Source of the DNA: Ralstonia pickettii DTP0602
GTDB lineage: Bacteria > Pseudomonadota > Gammaproteobacteria > Burkholderiales > Burkholderiaceae
NCBI GenBank assembly: GCA_000471925.1
Contig: CP006667.1
Span: forward strand, 1 to 64,000
DNA: 64,000 bases
Direction of reading: 5' to 3'
This document shows, piece after piece, positions 20,325 through 27,639 of this stretch. Under the pieces are notes generated by a model. The model did not search any database, was not told the DNA's origin, and saw only the letters and a program-made list of their open reading frames with translations. The position numbers and the translations under genes were made by a program. Position 1 is the first letter of the stretch; each line of letters opens with the position of its first letter.

Positions 20325-20648
20325 ATGCCGCTGATCGACATCAAGAACCTCCAGCAAGCCGCCTATGCCTTCGGCGAAGCCCGCAACTGGGGCAAGTACC
20401 ACAGCCCCAAGAACCTCTCGATGGCGCTGAGCGTGGAAGTGTCCGAACTGGTCGAGATCTTCCAGTGGAAGACCGAGGCGGAATCGCGCGACATCATGTC
20501 GACCGACAAGCGCGAGCACGTGGAGCAGGAACTGGCCGATATCACCATCTACCTGGCGCAGCTCGTGACGGCACTGGGCGTGGACCTGGATGCGGCGATC
20601 CGGGCCAAGATGGACATGAATGCCAGGAAGTATCCGCTCCCGGAGTGA
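20325..20648 (+). CDS. MazG-like nucleotide pyrophosphohydrolase
   Basis: 107 aa, one all-alpha NTP pyrophosphatase domain of the MazG/RS21-C6 (dCTPP1-like) type. The metal-binding acidic pairs are visible in SMALSVEVSELVEIFQWK (E-x-x-E) and HVEQELADITIYLAQL (E-x-x-D). Expected reaction: hydrolysis of a (d)NTP, often a modified or non-canonical one, to the monophosphate. Short single-domain members are common in housekeeping and in phage or defence contexts. Divergent from the methyltransferase; convergent with the LprI-like gene. Confidence 0.88.
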   Translation: MPLIDIKNLQQAAYAFGEARNWGKYHSPKNLSMALSVEVSELVEIFQWKTEAESRDIMSTDKREHVEQELADITIYLAQLVTALGVDLDAAIRAKMDMNARKYPLPE

Positions 20649-20674
20649 GTCGCCACGTGACCGCGGTGCGCGGT

Positions 20675-21577
20675 TCAGGGCAATGGCTGGCTCTGCGTCA
20701 GGATGCACAACAGCAGGATGCCGTTCAGGACGAGTAACGCTGCTACCGCCAGCACGATCGGCGGCGCGTTTCGCGTCCGCTCGCGCAGGCGGGTGGCACC
20801 CGGCAGCCATTCACCCCGCATTTTCCGGGACCAGCAGGCAAAGCCCGCGCCGCACATTCCCAGCCACGCAAGGGTGCCAAGCGATTCCCACCCCCTTGGC
20901 CGTGGTGCCTGGGCGGGGTGAGTGGAAGTCCTCCGGAGTACGGGATCCGGGCTGGGTAGATCCGTCACGACAGGGTGGGCGCGGTATTGCCGGAGCTCCG
21001 TATCGACTACGGGCCGGATTTCCGTATCGACCACGGGCTGAGGCGGAGGCTGCGGCGCAGGTTGGGCAGCAGGCAGCGGTGTGGCGAGTCGCGTGGCCGG
21101 CGGCGCCGTCATCATCGGCGCCGGCGGCGGTTGCTTGTTCTTCGGAACGTCGCGCATAGGCGCGTCGGGCGCCTTCGGTTGCGGTCCGGCAGCGCGGGTA
21201 ATCGGCTTGTGGCTCTTGTGCGCACGCCAGCTGGCAAAGACGCTGTCCAGGCAGGCCACCGAAGTACAGGCATCCCGGCGTCTTCGCCATGCGGCGACAT
21301 CGTCCTGCTCAATCACCCCGGCGCGCAGCAGCCGCTGCTGCTCGGCATGGATGTATTCGTGCTTGCTATGGAGCATCGCGTAGTCGCAGATCAGCGTGGC
21401 GGCAGTCGGCTGCGTGTCCGCACGCCTGCACGCGTTCCCGGTGGCTAACGGATCGTCGCAGCGGACGGCCGGCTGGCGCAGTGCATTCTTGCAGGCGATA
21501 TCCGACGCCTGCGCACTTGCGGTGAGCAGAAGGCTGATCGTAATGCAGGCGGCCAGATGGCCAGTAAGCCTTGTCAT
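20675..21577 (-). CDS. LprI-like exported protein with Pro-rich stalk and C-terminal membrane anchor (copy 1)
   Basis: 300 aa. Signal peptide (about residues 1-24, ending ASAQA). A Cys-containing helical domain follows, with TAATLICDYAMLHSKHEYIH and WRRRRDACTSVACLDSVFASW, which resembles the LprI/lysozyme-inhibitor-like DUF1311 pattern. Then comes a long Pro/Ala-rich spacer and two C-terminal hydrophobic segments (LGTLAWLGMCGAGFACW; VLAVAALLVLNGILLLCI). Likely inner-membrane anchored with a periplasmic head. The ATG at 21577 starts the signal peptide; longer frames upstream are antisense noise. A clear paralogue lies at 22291-23283. Target unknown. Confidence 0.72.
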   Translation of the reverse strand: MTRLTGHLAACITISLLLTASAQASDIACKNALRQPAVRCDDPLATGNACRRADTQPTAATLICDYAMLHSKHEYIHAEQQRLLRAGVIEQDDVAAWRRRRDACTSVACLDSVFASWRAHKSHKPITRAAGPQPKAPDAPMRDVPKNKQPPPAPMMTAPPATRLATPLPAAQPAPQPPPQPVVDTEIRPVVDTELRQYRAHPVVTDLPSPDPVLRRTSTHPAQAPRPRGWESLGTLAWLGMCGAGFACWSRKMRGEWLPGATRLRERTRNAPPIVLAVAALLVLNGILLLCILTQSQPLP

Positions 21578-21805
21578 CCTGACGCCCCGTGGCAACGGGG
21601 AGGCGGCGCGCGCAAGGGCGCGCATTAATCTTCTATTCTGGTACTCCGTGGCGGATATGCAGTGCGATAGCCCACAGAACGGCAGGACGAAAGCCCTGGG
21701 CGCTGGCTGGATGCGCATCGCGGGCCACATAACGCGGGACTCGCTACAGGCTAAACGGGCTTCCGGACGGCCCTGGCCACGTGCTATCTGCCGGCCGAAG
21801 CCGCC

Positions 21806-22660
21806 TTGCCCCCGGCATCGCCGTTCCCTGCCGACGCCGAAACGCCCCTCGGCGCCCACCTCGTCACGCCGCGCCACGGCTACGCGCATCACGGCATCTA
21901 CGCCGGCAATGGCAAGGTGGTCCACTACGCTGGCTATTGCCACCGGCAGCAGCGCGGCCCGGTGGAGGAGCTGAGCCTGGATGCTTTTGTCGCCGGCCAC
22001 GGCACTACGGTACTGCCCACGCCGATGGCGCGCTACGGTGCCGTCAAAACCGTCAGGCGCGCCCGCTCACGGGTGGGCGAAGACCGCTACCGCCTGCTGA
22101 CCAACAACTGCGAGCACTTCTGCACGTGGTGCCTCTATTGCGAAAGCCGCAGCGAGCAAGTGCGGCATTGCGTGACGCATCCGCTCAGTGGCCTGCGGCT
22201 GGCGGCGAGCATGCTGAGCTGTGGTGGAAGACGGCGACCAGCCACGCGCGGGACAGTGTCACCGGCCTGGACTCAGGGCAATGGCTGGCTCTACGTCAGG
22301 ATGTATAACAGCAGTATGCTGTTCAGGACGAGCCCGGCCGACACCAGCACGCTCCACGTCGCGGTTCGCGCTCGCTCGCGCAGGCGAGAGGTACCCGGCA
22401 GCCATTCACCCGGCATTCTTCGGGGCCACCAGATAAAGACCGCGCCGCACATGCCTAACCACGCCAGCGCGCCAAGAAATTTCCATCCGTCTGGCTGTGG
22501 TGCCTCCACGGGATATATGGGGGTCCATAGGGGGGCGGGAACCGGAGTCGGTCGATCCATCCCGACCGGGTCGACGGGGGGCTCCCGGATTTCCGTATCG
22601 ACCACGGCCTCAGGCGGAGGCTGCGCCGCGGGTGGGGGGGCGGGATCCGGGGACGGCTGA
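21806..22660 (+). CDS. LRAT-domain (papain-fold) protein, uncertain ends
   Basis: Residues about 10-120 carry LRAT/NlpC-P60-like signatures: LGAHLVTPRHGYAHHGIYAG with the catalytic His pair, VVHYAGYCH, and YRLLTNNCEHFCTWC with the catalytic Cys. Such proteins are acyltransferases or hydrolases with a circularly permuted papain fold. No ATG is available: the frame is open back to a stop at 21752, and TTG at 21806 or CTG codons would have to serve. The last about 120 codons overlap the opposite-strand gene at 22291-23283 and read as antisense noise. The native stop is therefore probably lost, and the gene may be decaying. It is sandwiched between two paralogous LprI-like genes. Confidence 0.62.
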   Translation: MPPASPFPADAETPLGAHLVTPRHGYAHHGIYAGNGKVVHYAGYCHRQQRGPVEELSLDAFVAGHGTTVLPTPMARYGAVKTVRRARSRVGEDRYRLLTNNCEHFCTWCLYCESRSEQVRHCVTHPLSGLRLAASMLSCGGRRRPATRGTVSPAWTQGNGWLYVRMYNSSMLFRTSPADTSTLHVAVRARSRRREVPGSHSPGILRGHQIKTAPHMPNHASAPRNFHPSGCGASTGYMGVHRGAGTGVGRSIPTGSTGGSRISVSTTASGGGCAAGGGAGSGDG

Positions 22661-23283
22661 TCCATCGCGACAGGGTAGGCTGGGTGTTCCCGGATTTCCG
22701 CAGGCAGCACGAGCTCGAGCGGAGGCTGCGGCGCGAGTGGGGGAGCGGGCCGCGGCGGCGCCGGCTGCGTGGCCCGCGACGCCATCTTCGGCACCGGCGG
22801 CGGTCGCCGGATCTCGGCCATCGGTCTGACGGCAGCCGGCTTGCTCTTCGAAACGTCGCGCATGGGCGCGTCGGGCGCTCTCGGTCGCGGCTCGGCGGCG
22901 CGGGGAATCGGCGTCTGGCTCTTGTGCTCGCGCCAGCTGGCAAAGACGCTGTCCAGGCATGCCACCGAAGTACAGGCATCCCGCCGTCTTCGCCATGCGG
23001 CGACATCGTCCGGCTCGATCGCCCCGGCGCTCAGCAGCTGCTGCTGCTCGGCATGGATGTATTCATGCTTGCTACGGAGCATCGCGTAGTCGCAGATCAG
23101 GGTGGCGGCAGTCGGGTGCCGGTCCCGCACTCGCTCGCAAGCCTCGCCGGCGGCAAGCGGGTCGTCGCAACGGGCGATCGACGGACGCAGCGTGGTCTTG
23201 CAGGCGATATCCGAGGCCTGCGCACTGGCAGTGAGCAGAAGACCGAACGTGAAGCAGGTGGCCAGACGGCCTGGGCTTGTCAT
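22291..23283 (-). CDS. LprI-like exported protein with Pro-rich stalk (copy 2)
   Basis: 330 aa, the same architecture as copy 1: signal peptide ending ASAQA, then the helical head with TAATLICDYAMLRSKHEYIH and WRRRRDACTSVACLDSVFASW. A longer Pro-rich spacer contains an internal repeat (the PEIRE/DTEIRE-P-x-x-P-V units), and two C-terminal hydrophobic segments follow. It stops six codons earlier than copy 1 because of a TAG; the SQPLP codons and stop seen in copy 1 still follow in the DNA. The pair is a local duplication spanning the LRAT gene. Role unknown. Confidence 0.72.
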   Translation of the reverse strand: MTSPGRLATCFTFGLLLTASAQASDIACKTTLRPSIARCDDPLAAGEACERVRDRHPTAATLICDYAMLRSKHEYIHAEQQQLLSAGAIEPDDVAAWRRRRDACTSVACLDSVFASWREHKSQTPIPRAAEPRPRAPDAPMRDVSKSKPAAVRPMAEIRRPPPVPKMASRATQPAPPRPAPPLAPQPPLELVLPAEIREHPAYPVAMDQPSPDPAPPPAAQPPPEAVVDTEIREPPVDPVGMDRPTPVPAPLWTPIYPVEAPQPDGWKFLGALAWLGMCGAVFIWWPRRMPGEWLPGTSRLRERARTATWSVLVSAGLVLNSILLLYILT

Positions 23284-23549
23284 CCTGTCGCCCCGTGTTG
23301 TGGGGAGAATGGTTCGGCGCCGCGCCGAAGCGGCGTCGAGAAGCTTCTATTCTGGTACGGCCTGAGCGGGATGCCGTGCGATAGGCCACAGAAAAATGGC
23401 GTTACGCAAACCGACAGGCATCCCAGGTCACAGGCATGTGGCCCCCGGGTGACAAACCGCCGCCGCTCCCCGCGTGCGCAGGGGCGACGTGGCGGGCGCA
23501 GCACGTCATGCTTCGGCGTGACGAAAAGCCAAGAGAAGGAAGGGTCAAT

Positions 23550-24470
23550 ATGAGCCGCAGGAAGCAAACGGGCATGTTGGACGATGTCTATGGCATGGCG
23601 GCCGCACTGCCATGGTGGGCCGGCGTAGCCCTGGCGCTGGTCGCCTATGCCGTACTCAATCGCTATGCAGCTGCCGACGTCCCGCCGATGGCCGCGCCAG
23701 GGGAGATGGGCCGGATGGCCCTGGCCCAGATGGTCAAGGGGCTGTCCACCTACGGCCAGTACATCATGCCGCTGGCGTTGTTGGTCGGCGCGCTGGCATC
23801 GTGGCTGGCGCGGTGCGAGCGGCAGGCAGTGACCCGCAGCCGCAGCATAGCTGCGAGCCAGTCTGCCGACATGCTGCGGCAGATGACGTGGCAGGACTTC
23901 GAAAACGTGGTCGGAGGGGTGTTCCGCCTGCGCGGCTATGCCGTCGCCGGAACGGGGGACGCAGGCACGGACGGCGGCATCGACTTGCGGCTCAGGAAGG
24001 GCAGCGAGCTGGCGTTCGTGCTGTGCAAGCACTGGCTCGCCATCAAGGTTCCTGTCACGGCGGTACAGGAACTGTATGGCGTGATGGCGGCAGAGGGCGC
24101 GGCGCAAGGCTTTGTCGTGACATCGGGCTTGTTCACGGCTGACGCACGGGCGTTCGCTTCCGCACGAAATATCGAGCTGATCGACGGTCCGGCATTTGCG
24201 GAAATGATCGAGCGCACCCGGGTCGCAGCGCCGAAGCGAGTGACCGCAAAGCCAGCGCCCGCTGCGAAGACGCCGGTCCGCACCACAACGCCGCCGCGGC
24301 TTGCCGCGGTGCCGCAAGGCTCGACGCCGGTCTGCCCGCGTTGCGGCGGCATCATGATCCGACGGATCGCCAAGCAGGGCGGCCACGCAGGCAAGCCGTT
24401 CTGGGGCTGCGCGCGGTTCCCCGACTGCCTGGGCGTACGCGGCCTGAAGACCGTTGTGACCGACGACTAG
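23550..24470 (+). CDS. Membrane-anchored Mrr-like restriction endonuclease with C-terminal zinc ribbon
   Basis: 306 aa. Two N-terminal membrane segments (WWAGVALALVAYAVLN; YIMPLALLVGALASWL) precede an Mrr-type nuclease domain: MTWQDFENVVGGVFRLRGYA, then DAGTDGGIDLRLRKG and FVLCKHW. The core D and K of the PD-(D/E)xK site are kept, but the usual Gln before CK is Leu. VQELYGVMAAEGAAQGFVVT follows. The C-terminus is a topoisomerase-type four-Cys zinc finger (CPRCGG and FWGCARFPDC). The ATG at 23550 has AAGGAAGGG upstream. It ends 4 nt inside the convergent DUF2938 gene. Probably cleaves DNA near the membrane; a defence or DNA-quality role is inferred. Confidence 0.85.
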   Translation: MSRRKQTGMLDDVYGMAAALPWWAGVALALVAYAVLNRYAAADVPPMAAPGEMGRMALAQMVKGLSTYGQYIMPLALLVGALASWLARCERQAVTRSRSIAASQSADMLRQMTWQDFENVVGGVFRLRGYAVAGTGDAGTDGGIDLRLRKGSELAFVLCKHWLAIKVPVTAVQELYGVMAAEGAAQGFVVTSGLFTADARAFASARNIELIDGPAFAEMIERTRVAAPKRVTAKPAPAAKTPVRTTTPPRLAAVPQGSTPVCPRCGGIMIRRIAKQGGHAGKPFWGCARFPDCLGVRGLKTVVTDD

Positions 24471-24979
24471 CGCAGGGGCCTGTCCAGCAGCGTGGTGGCA
24501 CATCCGGCCACATAGAGCCCCAGCCCGAACACCGCATGCGTTACCAGGCTATGCAGCCGCGCCACATTGGGCCGCGGCGTGCGGCGCGCAGCGATGCCGG
24601 CGCCCATGGCGGGCTGGATCACCAGGAAGGGCGCGGCCACGCTGACGATGCCGACGACCAGCGCGGGACCGGGCGTCGGATGCCGTGCCCACTCCAGCCC
24701 CCACAGCGCCAGCAGGATCGCCGCGAACACGATGCCGGTCAGGTAATGCGCGATCCAGCCGATGACCCGCTCTCCCGGCACGGCAGGCGAGGCCGCAATC
24801 GGATGGTGACGAACGCGCCCGCGCGGCAGGTGCGCAAGCCAGCGGCCAACCAGGCCATAGTCCAATGGCGGGACGCCGAGCACACGTTTGCGCACGATGG
24901 CCCAGGCGTCCATTACCAAGGTCGCGCCGGTGCCGATCAGCAGCGCACTCAAAAGGAATGAGCCTTCTGGCTCAGGCAT
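24467..24979 (-). CDS. DUF2938 membrane protein
   Basis: 170 aa, four hydrophobic segments, starting MPEPEGSFLLSALLIGTGAT. YGLVGRWLAHLPRGRVRH and GWIAHYLTGIVFA match DUF2938, an inner-membrane family of unknown function. The ATG at 24979 overlaps the end of the methyltransferase gene (stop at 24972), so the two are probably translated together under the MerR-type promoter at 25891-25911. Confidence 0.8.
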   Translation of the reverse strand: MPEPEGSFLLSALLIGTGATLVMDAWAIVRKRVLGVPPLDYGLVGRWLAHLPRGRVRHHPIAASPAVPGERVIGWIAHYLTGIVFAAILLALWGLEWARHPTPGPALVVGIVSVAAPFLVIQPAMGAGIAARRTPRPNVARLHSLVTHAVFGLGLYVAGCATTLLDRPLR

Positions 24980-25841
24980 GATCGATCTCCGCGGAGTCCG
25001 AAGCCGCCCGGGCACAGATCATCCAGCAGGCCGCCGTGAAGCGGACTTCGTTGCCATGTACATAGGGCTCGAAGGCCACGCGCAGCGTGTCGATGACCTG
25101 CGCGCGCGTGGATGCGTCTGCCTGCAGCAGAGCCACCCCGACCGGACCAAGTCGCGTGAAGTACCCCACCAGCGCCGGCTCGGGCAGCGTGCATGCCACG
25201 TCGATCGGCCGGATCTCGATCCCGCTCCAGCCGGCCTCTTCCAGCAACGCGGCGACACGATCCCTGTCGGCGAGTGCGAACTGCCCCGGCGCGCCGGGCT
25301 GGCGAACCGGAAGCGGCAGCAGCGGCGCGGCGGCGCGCTCGGCCGTGGTCATGAACGGATTCTCCGCACCGCTTCGCCAGGCGATGCAGTGCAGCTCGGC
25401 ACCCTCCTTCGCCGCGCGTCGCAGGCTGGCGAAGGCGACGACGGGATCGCCGAAGAACATCACGCCGAAGCGCGAAACGATGCGATCGAAGCTGGCGGGC
25501 GCAAACCTGTAAGCCTGCGCATCGGCCTGGATAAAGCTTGCTTGCGAGGCTTCACGCTCGGCGCGCGCCCGCGCTACCGCGATCATCGGTCCCGAAATGT
25601 CGATGCCGATGCACTGGCCCTGCGCACCGAGCCGCCGCGCCAAGGCGAGCGTGGTGGCGCCCGTGCCGCAACCGACATCGAGCACATGCTGCCCGGATCC
25701 CGCGCTGACCGTGTCGAGGAGCATCGCCTCGAACGGCTTGAGCACCTGGTCGAGCACCGCCTGCTCGTCGACCCACGCGTTTCCGGCAGGGCCGTTCCAA
25801 AGCGCGGCCTGTTCGCTGTCGGGGGTTTGCCTGGCATCCAT
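24972..25841 (-). CDS. Class I SAM-dependent methyltransferase
   Basis: 289 aa. Motif I LDVGCGTGATTLALARRLG (binds S-adenosylmethionine), then GIDISGPMIAVARARAE and FDRIVSRFGVMFFGDP. N-terminal WNGPAGNAWVDEQAVLDQVL resembles UbiE/methyltransferase-11 family members. Small-molecule substrate unknown. The ATG at 25841 is preferred over 25901, which would overlap the operator. It is transcribed divergently from a MerR regulator. Confidence 0.85.
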   Translation of the reverse strand: MDARQTPDSEQAALWNGPAGNAWVDEQAVLDQVLKPFEAMLLDTVSAGSGQHVLDVGCGTGATTLALARRLGAQGQCIGIDISGPMIAVARARAEREASQASFIQADAQAYRFAPASFDRIVSRFGVMFFGDPVVAFASLRRAAKEGAELHCIAWRSGAENPFMTTAERAAAPLLPLPVRQPGAPGQFALADRDRVAALLEEAGWSGIEIRPIDVACTLPEPALVGYFTRLGPVGVALLQADASTRAQVIDTLRVAFEPYVHGNEVRFTAACWMICARAASDSAEIDHA

Positions 25842-25890
25842 GTTCCTCTCCGTCTGCTCGCCATCGCGGCGTGAAGCTACACTGTGCCAG

Positions 25891-25911
25891 TTCAAGTCCA
25901 CTTGAGGTCAA
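25891..25911 (-). promoter_or_regulatory. MerR-type operator/promoter
   Basis: The dyad TTCAAGT-CC-ACTTGAG (25891-25906) is very like SoxR/MerR boxes. On the minus strand TTGACC (25911-25906) is followed after 19 bp by CACAGT, the long spacer typical of MerR-activated promoters. It lies between the MerR gene (plus) and the methyltransferase operon (minus). Confidence 0.75.
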
Positions 25912-25914
25912 GCG

Positions 25915-26355
25915 GTGAATAGCCTGGATATTGCAGAAGTGGCCCGGCAAGCGGGCGTTCCCGCATCGACGCTGCGGTTCTATGAGGAAAAGGGGCTCAT
26001 CGCATCCATTGGCCGGCGCGGCATGCGACGCGTGTTCGATGCCGGCGTGCTGGAGCGGCTGGCGCTGATTGCGCTGGGGCGGGCTGCCGGCTTCTCGCTG
26101 GATGACATTGCGCAGATGTTCGCGCCGCAGGGCGGGCCGCGCATCGACCGGCAGATGCTGGCGGCCAAGGCGGATGAGCTGGATCGGACCATCCGTAAGC
26201 TGAGTGCGATGCGCGATGGGTTGCGGCATGCTGCGGCTTGTCCGGCGCCTAGTCATATGGAATGTCCGACATTCAGGCGCATCCTGCAGGCGGCGGCATC
26301 GGGGGCGATTGGCGGGCGGAGGGAACGGATGCCGACGGCCCGGAATCTGCGGTGA
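25915..26355 (+). CDS. MerR-family transcriptional regulator
   Basis: 146 aa. Winged helix at residues about 3-70: LDIAEVARQAGVPASTLRFYEEKGL, then RRVFDAGVLERLALIALGRA. A dimerisation helix follows, then a C-terminal segment with two Cys (AAACPAPSHMECPTF) that could sense metal or redox. GTG start at 25915. It probably controls itself and the divergent methyltransferase-DUF2938 operon through the dyad at 25891-25906. Effector unknown. Confidence 0.87.
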   Translation: MNSLDIAEVARQAGVPASTLRFYEEKGLIASIGRRGMRRVFDAGVLERLALIALGRAAGFSLDDIAQMFAPQGGPRIDRQMLAAKADELDRTIRKLSAMRDGLRHAAACPAPSHMECPTFRRILQAAASGAIGGRRERMPTARNLR

Positions 26356-26460
26356 ATCTTTGCACTATTAGCTGCATATCCTGCGGTGAATATGGCGTCG
26401 TCATGCCGCAAGCCATTCTTGGCAGGCGATCGCGGCCTCTATCGCGGCAACGGCATATGC

Positions 26461-27639
26461 CTACCCCAACCCGGCCACCGCCTCCCGCACCCACTCGAAC
26501 CCCACCCGCTCCTGCTCCAGCCGCAGGTTTTTCCGAATCCGATTGTCCCGCAGGTCGTCGTAGAGCGCCTGCTCTTCTGGCCGCAGTCGCGACAGATCGC
26601 GCAGCGTCGGGCTGTCCTCGACACCCCATTGGGCCTCGAACGCCACAAGCGTGGCGCGATCCATCAGCAGGGATTCCGCATGCCCGAACACGCTGCGCAG
26701 CTGATCAAGAATGGCGAAGCCGTGGGTATCGATGTCGCCCCAGTAATGCAGCCGGCAGTGCGACAGCCACCTCGCCTTCGCGAGCAAGCCGAATCCGTAT
26801 CCCGCACCGAAGATCACCAGGCTGTCCGCAACCTCTGGAAAGGCCAGGAAGTTGGTTTCGTTCTCGGTGATGAACACACACGAAACCCCTGGCCGGAGTG
26901 CGGCGAAGCTCGCTGCATCTAGGGTCACGTCGTGGGTGGGGGCTTCGCCTGGCAGCATCCGGTTGGCGCGATCCAGTATCCGGAAGCGGATCCGCTCCGG
27001 CTTGTCGCGAAAGCCGTACCGCGCCGGGAACTGGCTTGTGCCGGTAAATTCCGCTGCAATGGCTTCCGGCGCGAGCGCCAGGTCCAGCAACTCGGCAAGC
27101 ACGCCACGATGAGCCTCGATGAATTTGGTGTGCACGCCAGGAAGATCGACTTGCCGCAGGTACACACCCGGTCGCGGATGCCGCTGCAGCCAGCCGACGA
27201 TTTCCAGCAGCCGGTCCCAGGCGTCGTGCAGATCCAGTGCCCGCAGCGGACGCTGAGCCAGCCACGGCACCAGCAACGGCTGCGCTTCTCGCGTAGTGGC
27301 GAGCAATGCGGTAAAGCGTTCGATCTCGCGGCGCTTGCCCAGCAGCGCCGCTGCATCGTCCAGCGTGTCGATCCACACGGCGCATGGCAGCGCATTGGTG
27401 CCGAAGGTGCGATGGCGGAACTCGCGCATCTCCAGGCGGTAATGCGGCATCTGCTTTAGTTCGCCCAACCAGTTGCGAACCGCCTCGAAGCTCTCAGTCA
27501 GCTCGCCGGATGTGGGCACGCGCAGCGTGAGCCGCCGGGGGAACAGCGCGGCGCCGCTGACCAGCGCACCGAGGATGTCTCCACGGTCCCAAAGCCTCTG
27601 CAACTGGGCACGCAGGTCGGCGGGGCGGCTCCAGTTCAT
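26461..27639 (-). CDS. jetD: Wadjet nuclease subunit JetD
   Basis: 392 aa, DUF3322 followed by DUF2220 (TOPRIM-like). The nuclease acidic residues are visible in [13 protein letters not shown] and [16 protein letters not shown] (D-x-D). JetD cuts DNA once the JetABC SMC complex has recognised a small circular molecule. Its ATG overlaps the jetC stop by 4 nt, so it is the last gene of a tight operon jetA-jetB-jetC-jetD. It ends convergently with the MerR gene. Catalytic residues appear intact. Confidence 0.93.
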   Translation of the reverse strand: MNWSRPADLRAQLQRLWDRGDILGALVSGAALFPRRLTLRVPTSGELTESFEAVRNWLGELKQMPHYRLEMREFRHRTFGTNALPCAVWIDTLDDAAALLGKRREIERFTALLATTREAQPLLVPWLAQRPLRALDLHDAWDRLLEIVGWLQRHPRPGVYLRQVDLPGVHTKFIEAHRGVLAELLDLALAPEAIAAEFTGTSQFPARYGFRDKPERIRFRILDRANRMLPGEAPTHDVTLDAASFAALRPGVSCVFITENETNFLAFPEVADSLVIFGAGYGFGLLAKARWLSHCRLHYWGDIDTHGFAILDQLRSVFGHAESLLMDRATLVAFEAQWGVEDSPTLRDLSRLRPEEQALYDDLRDNRIRKNLRLEQERVGFEWVREAVAGLG

